Part shown: one piece after another, positions 14,205 through 20,705 of the stretch | How positions within the stretch are numbered: position 1 is the first letter of the stretch | Layout: each line of letters opens with the position of its first letter | Assembly (NCBI GenBank): GCA_016712885.1 | Contig: JADJQF010000038.1 | Span: 1 to 20,705 of the forward strand | DNA from: Candidatus Flexicrinis proximus | GTDB taxonomy: Bacteria > Chloroflexota > Anaerolineae > Aggregatilineales > Phototrophicaceae | Direction of reading: 5' to 3' | Length of the DNA: 20,705 bases | Program-made: the position numbers and the translations under genes | The notes under the pieces: generated by a model | The model's database searches: none | Told to the model about the DNA's origin: nothing | Seen by the model: the letters and a program-made list of their open reading frames with translations, nothing else

Positions 14205-15084
14205 GGGTGCAAGCGCTACCCTCAGCTTTACCGACAATTCCTACGACTTCGCAGGGAATGCCTTATCCCGCGTATGGGCAGAGCCGTCTACCTGGACACA
14301 AACCGTCGGCACGTCAACATCAGCCAGTGTGACCTATACCGCCCCGGCGGGTAACTACATCATGCGCCTGCAATCCATACGCACCGGCGGCGTGGAAGAG
14401 ACTGATGACTACAACGCATTCCGCTATATCTTCGTCACCGACGGGCCGGATGGCGATAACCCGGCCTTTAGCGATCTGTTCAATGTACAGGTGCGCGACA
14501 TTGTGCAGGACCGCGTAGGCTGTACCATCACCGCTGAAATCAAGTGTGACGCCGGTGACGAGACGACACTGCTAACCTATCTGTATCCGGGTGCCTTCTG
14601 CCTGATGCAAGAGACGCCGAAGTTCAGCGCCGATGGCTACGCGACGGAAGGTACACCGACTGCCGGGCTTGTCTACGAAGTGACTGGACATCTGCGCTCC
14701 TATGAACGGGTAGCAGTTGACCCCTACGGCGTGCAAACGTGGCTGGTTAAGTTTGAAAGCGCGATGACTTACTGCGCTAGTCTGCCTATCCCAACACAGG
14801 TATTCAGGCGGTCAACTACCCCGGTCGAATGGTACGAAGTACATCCCGACTTATTGGATGTAGGCGGGATGATGTACATTTCGCTGGTGTACTCGACAGA
14901 GGTACCGCGCCTATATGATCTGTATTTCGAGGACGTGCGCGGCGCTCAAATCCCGTATGCCGAATTCGATAAAGGATCGATCCTCAACGGGTTTCAGCAG
15001 CTTATGCAGCGCGTCACCGGCGGGAATATCGGCAGTGTCGCTAGTGGTGCCATCTATGCGCGCCGCAGTGGTTCACGAAGATGA
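14163..15084 (+). CDS. Tail hub / tip protein, central fragment (frameshifted)
   Basis: This is the middle part of the same protein, in the +1 frame. It opens with an Ig/PKD-like domain (VAEGASATLSFTDNSYDFAG, followed by TVTYTAPAGNYIMRLQSI-like strands), then a long strand-rich region with FNVQVRDIVQDRVGCTITAE and YEVTGHLRSYERVAVDPYGV. It reaches TGA 15082-15084 after a short off-frame run (RSGSRR). No start with a ribosome site is seen at its beginning, so it is not an independent gene. The frame extends upstream to an ATG at 14056, but that part overlaps the good coding of the first fragment and is low-complexity nonsense. Confidence 0.6.
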
Positions 15085-16165
15085 TACCTACCGGAATGCA
15101 CTGGCGACGGTCTGGACCTGGAGCGCGTCGGATATTGACGGCGGGGTAGATTACCGGCGTGACCCGATCTATAAGGTAGGGCAGCTAACCGGTGCCGGCG
15201 CAGTGGCAGGGACTGCCCTATCGCCATTGGTCTATCGGGCGCAGGCCGGATACCTGGCCGCTTCGCAGGGGCTGGATACCAGCGCCACTATGCCCGGGTT
15301 TATCGGCAGCGATCAGACCGATATACAGGAGCGCGTCGGTCACGAATACCAGTACCGCAACCGGGCCATTACTGACTTTACATTCGTGGCGCTCGGCAAC
15401 CGGGATGTAGCAGACCCGGCCCTGATGGAATGGCACAAGTTCAGCATTGATAGCTACGTGCCATTAGATGACACAACATTCAGCACGTCACGACGCTGGC
15501 TGCCAAACACGGTTACACGCACCTATGAGTACACGCCGCGGGGCATCAAGAAGCGGGTAGTCGTCTCAGCTATTCCCGAGACGAAAGGAAAGGCCGCGCC
15601 ACTTCTGCCGACTAAGGCCACCGGAGCAATCCTCGGGCCGGTTGAGGCAAACGTGACGCCTGGGGACGAACTGGATAGCTGCGAGGACTTGACCGGCGTT
15701 ACCGGGGCCGACGGATTTATACACGACTTCACCGGCGGTACCGAGTCATGGGTAGTCAACTCGACAGGCAGCGCCACCTATAGCGCGGGTTGGTCGAGCG
15801 TTCTGATCTCGTTTGGTTATGTGCGTGAAAACAGCGCCTATATCAAGCGCTCATGGTCTAACGCGCCGGGCGGTTGGACGGTCATTCGCATTGAGATTAC
15901 CTATACGGCGACGTTGGGAGCCGGGGAGAAGTTGCTACAGGTACGCGACCGTGTCGGCAGTGGCGCGCAATCGATATTCCAGACAACGGCACTCTCGGCA
16001 GGCACCGATAACGTCTACGTATGGACGGGATCATCGGTCATGTACGATGGCATGAAGGTCTATGCCCGCGCCGGATACAGGAAGTCCATCCCCGCCAGTG
16101 ATCCCGGCGGAACGGTCACGATTACGAAGGTACGTGTGTGCTTTGCGGAGACGGCCCCAATATGA
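15056..16165 (+). CDS. Tail hub / tip protein, C-terminal fragment (frameshifted)
   Basis: This is the last part of the tail-tip protein. The sensible sequence begins VVHEDDTYRNALATVWTWSA just before the previous fragment stops. Removing one C near 15063-15064 joins them as IYARAVVHEDD. An ATG at 15056 is in frame, but has no ribosome site, so a separate gene is unlikely. Features include TFVALGNRDVADPALMEWHK, a Thr/Pro/Lys region around GKAAPLLPTKATGA, and a C-terminal beta-sandwich-like domain with TGGTESWVVNSTGSATYSAG, which may bind sugars or form a fibre attachment site. It ends in an ATGA overlap with the fibre gene. Confidence 0.6.
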   Translation: MRAAVVHEDDTYRNALATVWTWSASDIDGGVDYRRDPIYKVGQLTGAGAVAGTALSPLVYRAQAGYLAASQGLDTSATMPGFIGSDQTDIQERVGHEYQYRNRAITDFTFVALGNRDVADPALMEWHKFSIDSYVPLDDTTFSTSRRWLPNTVTRTYEYTPRGIKKRVVVSAIPETKGKAAPLLPTKATGAILGPVEANVTPGDELDSCEDLTGVTGADGFIHDFTGGTESWVVNSTGSATYSAGWSSVLISFGYVRENSAYIKRSWSNAPGGWTVIRIEITYTATLGAGEKLLQVRDRVGSGAQSIFQTTALSAGTDNVYVWTGSSVMYDGMKVYARAGYRKSIPASDPGGTVTITKVRVCFAETAPI

Positions 16166-17955
16166 GTATCCGACTGGACGAACAGCGCATTAACGCCCTG
16201 CTTAAAGGCAGTCTCGGCACGGTATTGGAAGAGCCGCGCATGGGGTATGTCTATGTCGCAGACGACGGCACAACCCCGGCAGAGACCTCCCACGGCGTCG
16301 GCTGGTGTAGTGTGCGAATCAACGATAACGCTGAATATACAGCGGTCAAGATTGCGCCGGGCATCCGCGCATTTCTGCGGGATGGATTAGCCGTCCGGTT
16401 GGAACGTGAGCGTGACGGCACGCTGTATATCGCCAGTATTGACCGCGTAGTGGGGTTCGAACAGCTAGGCGGGGCGGACCCGGCGCAAACCATCGGCGTG
16501 CATGACCATCAGGACAGCCTTAACGGTGGGACGCTAGACGCGGCGGCAATCGCCAGCGGTACGCTCCTGCTAGAACGCGGCGGCACTGAGGCCGACTTAT
16601 CCGCCACCGGCGGCGCTAACCAATTTTTGAAACAATCATCAGCCGGGGCAGTCGTGACCGTCGGCACGATTGGCGCGAGCGATATCACCACCGCGCTGAC
16701 GACCCCGCCCGCGATCGGGGGCACGACCCCGGCGGCCGGTAAGTTCTCGACACTGGAGAACACTGGCGCCTATGTCCACAACGAAGCGGGCGGCAACGTC
16801 GATGCGCGCTGGGAAGGCGACAGCGACACGAACCTGATGTTCCTGGATGCCAGCGCCGACAATTTGGGTATCGGGACGAATGCACCCAATGCGGCGGCCA
16901 AGCTGCATGTCACCAGCACCACCAAGGGCGCAATTCCGTACCCCGTAATGACCACCGCGCAGCGCGCCGCCATCGGTACGCCGGTCGTGGGACTAGGCGT
17001 ATACGATAGCGACTTGGACGCGCTGTATTTGTACGATGGCGCGGGCTGGGTCGCAGTCGGCAGCGGCGGCGCGGTGGCCTTTACCGACTTGACCGATGCG
17101 CCCTCGTCCTACACCGGTGAGGCCGGGAAGGTCGTAGCCGTCAACGGCACGGAGACCGGGCTGGAACTCGTGACGGTCGGCGGAGGCACGCCGCTTTCGG
17201 TGACGACAGTCACAACCGAACTCGCACACCTACATTATGCGAATACATTAGGCGCGTCAGGTTCATTCCAGGCCATTACCGCCTTACCGTCAGGCTACGA
17301 CCGCGTAAAGATTCGCTTACATCTGCGCGGTACAGTCGCGGCGGCTAGCGATGTTGTGAACATAGCGATCAACGGGGATACGACTGGCGCGAACTATCAT
17401 TATCAGGCCATCGTTGGTGTCAACAATGCTTCAAATGCCTCGGAGACAAATACGCGTGGCGTCTATCAAATTCCAGCAGCGTCGTCAACAGCGGATGCAT
17501 ACTCTGACATCATAGTCGAGATTGAAGGCTATGCGGCGGCGCACCGCAAGAACGTTGTATCTCGCCGTGCCGAGGAACTTACGGAGGATAACCAGGTCAT
17601 CGGTGAGACTTTAGTCGTCTGGCAGTCTACGGCAGCGATTACTGACATCGACTTCATGACCGACAATGATCCGACCGATCAGTTTGTCGCGGGTTCGTTT
17701 GTTGAAGTGTGGCTGATTAAGGACACTGCGGTCGTGACGGCGGTATCCGGCGGCAGCGGTGTACTGCAAGTCTCGACTGCAAATATCTCAACCCCCCCGA
17801 CCGATGCCGAGCTTGACAGCGCTTTCGGCACACCTGCTACAGTCGGCACGGGTTTCCACGCGGCAGTGAACGACAACGGCGCGGGCACGAACGTCTATCT
17901 GGTGCTGTCGGATGGCAGTAACTGGTGGTTTACCGCCATGACGAAAGCAACATGA
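16162..17955 (+). CDS. Tail fibre / receptor-binding protein, 597 aa
   Basis: Several recurrent tail-fibre segments are visible in order: HDHQDSLNGG (about 112-121, an HxH metal-site type seen in trimeric fibres), TPPAIGGTTPAAGKFSTL (about 184-201), LGIGTNAPNAAAKLHVTSTT followed by PVMTTAQRAAIGTP, then FTDLTDAPSSYTGEAGKVVA. The C-terminal third has jelly-roll-like strands (YDRVKIRLHLRGTVAAASDV; DQFVAGSFVEVWLI) and ends with a small domain, TNVYLVLSDGSNWWFTAMTK. This multi-domain patchwork fits a host-binding fibre. ATG 16162 overlaps the stop of the hub gene as ATGA and is preferred over 16138, which lacks a better site and lies inside the hub gene. Confidence 0.8.
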   Translation: MSIRLDEQRINALLKGSLGTVLEEPRMGYVYVADDGTTPAETSHGVGWCSVRINDNAEYTAVKIAPGIRAFLRDGLAVRLERERDGTLYIASIDRVVGFEQLGGADPAQTIGVHDHQDSLNGGTLDAAAIASGTLLLERGGTEADLSATGGANQFLKQSSAGAVVTVGTIGASDITTALTTPPAIGGTTPAAGKFSTLENTGAYVHNEAGGNVDARWEGDSDTNLMFLDASADNLGIGTNAPNAAAKLHVTSTTKGAIPYPVMTTAQRAAIGTPVVGLGVYDSDLDALYLYDGAGWVAVGSGGAVAFTDLTDAPSSYTGEAGKVVAVNGTETGLELVTVGGGTPLSVTTVTTELAHLHYANTLGASGSFQAITALPSGYDRVKIRLHLRGTVAAASDVVNIAINGDTTGANYHYQAIVGVNNASNASETNTRGVYQIPAASSTADAYSDIIVEIEGYAAAHRKNVVSRRAEELTEDNQVIGETLVVWQSTAAITDIDFMTDNDPTDQFVAGSFVEVWLIKDTAVVTAVSGGSGVLQVSTANISTPPTDAELDSAFGTPATVGTGFHAAVNDNGAGTNVYLVLSDGSNWWFTAMTKAT

Positions 17956-17965
17956 TGAGACGCTG

Positions 17966-18732
17966 GTGACTTTCCTAATAACATTCCTGCTTTCCATCGT
18001 TGGAATTGAAGCGGCGCTTGCGGCGGTCGACCCGTGGGGCGTGCGCTACTTCGACGATGTGCAGTCCATCTGGCAGGCCAGCGCGCCGGACGTGACAGGC
18101 TATAGCTTCAAGCCCGGTCGCTACATCTTCGGCCCGACAGCCTTCACGATTGAGGCCGACGGACTGCGGGCGGTACCTGGTCGTGACAGCAGCGGCCCGC
18201 GCGTTGCTTTCGTCGGGGACAGCGTCACCTTCGGGCAGGGCGTGAACGACGCCGACACCTGGGTGTCACTGATGGCGGCGGCGCTGCGATTGAACGCGAT
18301 GAATCACGGCAGGAGCGCCTACAGCATCGCCAACGTGGCGCGCGTACTGGACGGCATAGACGGCTGCGCGGTGTTCCTGACGATTGCCAATGACCCCGCG
18401 CCTGCACAGCACTACCGGGCCTCGCGGCCTTATCCGGCCGTATGTGCGGTCCGTTACAAGTCCTCACGCCGCCGGCAATACCCGCCTACAGTGATCGCTA
18501 TGCGCCGCTGTACGAAGCGGTTGCGGCCCGGCCCGATACGCTGATCCTCGCCTTCGACGACGGCGAATACGGAAACATCATGCGCGACGAATACGGCGCG
18601 GTGTTGATCCCGCCATTTACCAGCCGGATTAGCGTCTCGGATGCCCACGCCGACGCGGAAGGCAACCGACAGATCGCCGATGCCGCCCGCCCGATTATTC
18701 AGAACTGGCTAGACGAACACGATTGTACTTGA
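17966..18732 (+). CDS. SGNH/GDSL hydrolase with hydrophobic N-terminus, interrupted by an apparent frameshift (about 255 aa if repaired)
   Basis: This is a probable esterase or deacetylase. Block I is VAFVGDSVTFG with nucleophile S86; NHG at 113-115 and the Asn of TIANDP (N142) match the oxyanion-hole blocks. The frame then becomes Arg-rich and stops at 18544, while the next frame continues (CGPLQVLTPP, YAPLYEAVAARPDTL) to SDAHADAEGN, the catalytic Asp/His block, and stops at 18730-18732. One extra G in GGG at 18417-18419 would join them. The N-terminus (TFLITFLLSIVGIEAALA) is a signal peptide or membrane anchor. GTG 17966 has a poor ribosome site; ATG 17952 with one added G near 17965 would give the better start MMRRWVTFLI. 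Substrate is unknown; cell-surface acyl groups are likely. Confidence 0.72.
18417..18419 (+). other. Frameshift site in SGNH hydrolase (G run)
   Basis: The catalytic Ser/Asn half and the Asp/His half lie in different frames that meet here. Reading GGG as GGGG gives HYRGLAALSGRMCGPL and restores one enzyme. No in-phase slippery heptamer exists at this point. Confidence 0.55.
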
Positions 18733-18738
18733 AACTAA

Positions 18739-18753
18739 GACGCCGGATGCGTC
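18739..18753 (+). other. Short hairpin between SGNH and membrane-protein genes
   Basis: GACGC (18739-18743) and GCGTC (18749-18753) are complementary around CGGAT, directly before the GAAAGGG ribosome site of the next gene. Five pairs are too few, and no T-run follows, so it is a minor structure of doubtful importance. Confidence 0.25.
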
Positions 18754-18765
18754 GAAAGGGACCGT

Positions 18766-19572
18766 ATGACGAAGAAAGGGATGATACAGGCACTACTCGT
18801 ATCGGTTACCACCATATTCCTATTGGGTTCTATTGACATCTCAACCGCGCAGGGCGTAGGCGCGATGGTTGACGGGTTAACCGACGCCAGTACCAGGGTT
18901 GACCCGCTCGGATTAGCACTTATCGGACTGGTCCTCATCAGCATTATCTACTTCGGCGGCGGCGTATGGGATAGGCGCGCCGAACGCAAAGCCCGCAACG
19001 AAGAATGGGCGCGCCGGATCGAAGTCGAGAAGGGGCATGCCGTGGCACGTTCGCAGTGGATTACAGACCTGCGCGGCATCAGCGAACGTGACGACGAATA
19101 CAAGCGGCGTATACAGCATTCCGTCGGGGTAATGACCAACGTTATCACGCGCAACAACGAACTGCTGATAGAACATGAACAGGAAGCCAAGTCGCGCGAA
19201 ACTACCTTGCGGGCAGCGCTAGAGATTGCAGGCAAGCGGGCAGAGGAACGCTATAAGTCGGTACAGGAGCAAATCAGTATCGACAGCGCGGCCAATATGC
19301 GCGGGCTAGCCGAAGCACTAGGAAAGAGCATCGTCGAAGGGCAGAAGGAATTTAGCGCGACGTTTGCCCGTACCTTTGCCGAGGAACTGCCCAAGTACCT
19401 GGAACCGCTGTTCAGTCGTATGCAGTCGATTACCGTGACGCCACATCACGCCGGTCTGCAAACTGTTACCATCGATGCCCGGCCCGTTACCGGACAACTC
19501 ACCCCGCCGCCTGACACCGACGGCACCGACAAACTGATTACTGACCCTGATGATCCTCAGGCGAAAGGTTAA
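18766..19572 (+). CDS. Membrane protein with long cytoplasmic coiled coil, 268 aa
   Basis: I do not recognise the family. An N-terminal hydrophobic stretch (about 7-23, IQALLVSVTTIFLLGSI) ends in STAQ, like a signal peptidase site. A short extracytoplasmic loop follows, then a membrane helix at about 48-67 (PLGLALIGLVLISIIYFGGG) and a strongly basic stretch (DRRAERKAR) that would hold the remaining ~200 residues inside the cell. These are mainly charged helices suited to a coiled coil (about 75-225), ending in a Pro/Thr/Asp tail. GAAAGGG at 18754-18760 sets the ATG. Gene position after the fibre suggests a lysis or envelope function. It is larger than usual holins, so that role is only a possibility. 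Confidence 0.65.
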   Translation: MTKKGMIQALLVSVTTIFLLGSIDISTAQGVGAMVDGLTDASTRVDPLGLALIGLVLISIIYFGGGVWDRRAERKARNEEWARRIEVEKGHAVARSQWITDLRGISERDDEYKRRIQHSVGVMTNVITRNNELLIEHEQEAKSRETTLRAALEIAGKRAEERYKSVQEQISIDSAANMRGLAEALGKSIVEGQKEFSATFARTFAEELPKYLEPLFSRMQSITVTPHHAGLQTVTIDARPVTGQLTPPPDTDGTDKLITDPDDPQAKG

Positions 19573-19574
19573 CC

Positions 19575-20705
19575 ATGCGCCACATATCCCAAGTTATCGC
19601 AATCGCCATCTGCGTTATCGGCCTGACATCGATAGCGACCGCGCAGGACAATACCGCGCTCCCAACCGACTGGACTACCGAGACGCCGATTGCATGGCTG
19701 AATGCACAGGCCACGCCGGATTTAGCGCCACAAGCCCCGGCAGTGAACGAACCGCCCGCAGAGGGTAGTGACGCCTACGCCATCGCGCTAGACGCACTGG
19801 TGAGCGTTATTCTAGGCGTCGTCAATACGACCGGCGGCGCGGTAGTGGTAGGATTAGGCATCTGGAAGTTTGCGCCTATCGTCTTAGCAATCGCGGAATT
19901 CCTGACCAAGCTCACCCCGCGTACCGATGACGACGCGGCGGTCGCACGACTGCGGACGGAACTGGAGCGCGCCGGTATTATCCCGATCACTCCGACGGTA
20001 ACGCCAACCGCAACATCAGGTAAGCACGACCTATACGACCAATATCCTGCCGGGAGCGAGGGTAAGATGCTAAACGATAACAACGCGCTTGTGCAGGCGA
20101 TTGCCGGTTTCGTGGCCTTACTCACCCCGACGCAAAAGCAAGCGGCGATCGCCTTGGCTGAGATTGTGACGCTGGCATTATCCGATGCCCCGCCGCCATC
20201 CCCAGCCGCCGGTTTCACGCATACGCTAGACGGACTGAATGCGACGTTTACCGATACCTCTACCGGCGGTCATAGTCGCGTATGGTCGTTTGGCGATGGT
20301 CTGACTTCTACCGCACAACATCCGACACACGTCTATACCACGGCAGGGACGTATTGCGTCACTCTGACCATAGCAAACGAGGAAGGCGAGATGAGCGCAG
20401 CGACATTACTCCTGACGGTTTTAGGCGGCGGGATTGTGGGTGAAACCACTTCCATCACCAGCGGACTGCAAGCATGGTGGAAGTTCCGTCAACTCACCGG
20501 GGCCGCAGCCGTTGTGAACGATGGCACGACGGGTTCTGCCGACGATCTTACACCGGATGATACCGGTGTTACTGCACAGAACAGCGGGCCGAACGGACGC
20601 CTTGCAACCGCCGCAAGTAGTGGCACCACCTTTTGGGAAGGGGATACTACATCCTCGCTACTTCAGTCTACCGATTACACCGTCGCGCTACTGTTCTACA
20701 AAGAT
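19575..20705 (+). CDS. Exported membrane protein with PKD and LamG-like domains (partial, runs off the window)
   Basis: The frame from ATG 19575 stays open for 377 codons to the window end. Residues 1-23 are a signal peptide (basic start, hydrophobic core, ATA before Q24). After a Pro-rich spacer, about 74-110 form one or two membrane segments (ALVSVILGVVNTTGGAVVVG, then FAPIVLAIAEFL). Residues about 213-285 are a PKD domain, with SRVWSFGDG and HVYTTAGTYCVTLTI as hallmarks. From about 296 a LamG/concanavalin-like fold starts (SGLQAWWKFRQLTGAAAVVN). PKD and LamG domains mediate adhesion, often to glycans. AAGG is near the start, 2 bases after the previous stop. An internal ATG at 20067 with GAGGG suggests a fusion of a membrane gene with an adhesion gene. 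Confidence 0.75.
   Translation, partial: MRHISQVIAIAICVIGLTSIATAQDNTALPTDWTTETPIAWLNAQATPDLAPQAPAVNEPPAEGSDAYAIALDALVSVILGVVNTTGGAVVVGLGIWKFAPIVLAIAEFLTKLTPRTDDDAAVARLRTELERAGIIPITPTVTPTATSGKHDLYDQYPAGSEGKMLNDNNALVQAIAGFVALLTPTQKQAAIALAEIVTLALSDAPPPSPAAGFTHTLDGLNATFTDTSTGGHSRVWSFGDGLTSTAQHPTHVYTTAGTYCVTLTIANEEGEMSAATLLLTVLGGGIVGETTSITSGLQAWWKFRQLTGAAAVVNDGTTGSADDLTPDDTGVTAQNSGPNGRLATAASSGTTFWEGDTTSSLLQSTDYTVALLFYKD

Noticed and set aside
1..20705. CRISPR arrays, tRNA genes, insertion sequences, attachment sites
   Set aside because: I looked for regularly spaced repeats, cloverleaf-like segments, transposase motifs and terminal repeats and saw none; nearly all sequence is accounted for by tightly packed + strand genes.

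Overview
The window is the late structural region of a tailed double-stranded DNA phage or prophage of siphovirus type, with a long non-contractile tail. Every credible gene lies on the + strand. The order is the classical one: terminase small and large subunits, portal, prohead protease/capsid, decoration proteins, head-tail connector, tail completion and terminator proteins, tail tube, frameshifted tail chaperone, tape measure, tail tip and fibre. No sheath, baseplate wedge, integrase, replication gene, tRNA, IS element or CRISPR array is visible. The host cannot be named. The DNA is moderately GC-rich, uses good Shine-Dalgarno sites, ATG/GTG starts and all three stop codons, and encodes ordinary signal peptides, so a bacterial host is likely. 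Thr/Pro-rich linkers and PKD/LamG-like domains recall Chloroflexota and similar environmental bacteria, but that is a weak hint.

Layout. 1-514: tail of an upstream gene and two small unknown genes, including a 32-residue CxCC peptide. 515-677: the only sizeable gene-free stretch, with short repeats and a strong hairpin before the terminase genes. 678-4649: TerS, TerL and a portal fused to a Mu gpF/SPP1 gp7-like domain. 4636-6912: one 758-codon reading frame holding prohead protease, scaffold/delta domain and HK97-fold capsid protein, with two internal in-frame starts that each have their own Shine-Dalgarno site. 6913-7981: a hairpin and three small head genes. 7986-9818: connector, gp10-like protein and tail terminator candidate. 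9820-13223: tail tube protein, tail assembly chaperone with a -1 slip site (nine A), and a 607-residue tape measure protein. 13224-17955: distal tail protein, a large tail-hub protein split by two apparent frameshifts, and a fibre-like protein. 17952-20705: an SGNH hydrolase with a hydrophobic N-terminus and two exported or membrane-anchored proteins; the last carries PKD and LamG-like domains and runs off the edge.

The genes are packed for translational coupling: stop/start overlaps of the ATGA or TAATG kind occur at 68, 2310, 7362, 7577, 8836, 9342 and 16162, and larger overlaps at 1060 and 4636. They therefore behave as one late operon.

Two cautions. Four genes or gene parts need a one-base correction at short G or C runs (near 8601, 14159, 15064 and 18417, perhaps also 17965) to read through. 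This looks more like consensus-sequence error than decay, but it cannot be settled from the sequence alone. Function calls beyond the terminase, portal, protease/capsid, tail chaperone and tape measure rest partly on gene order.
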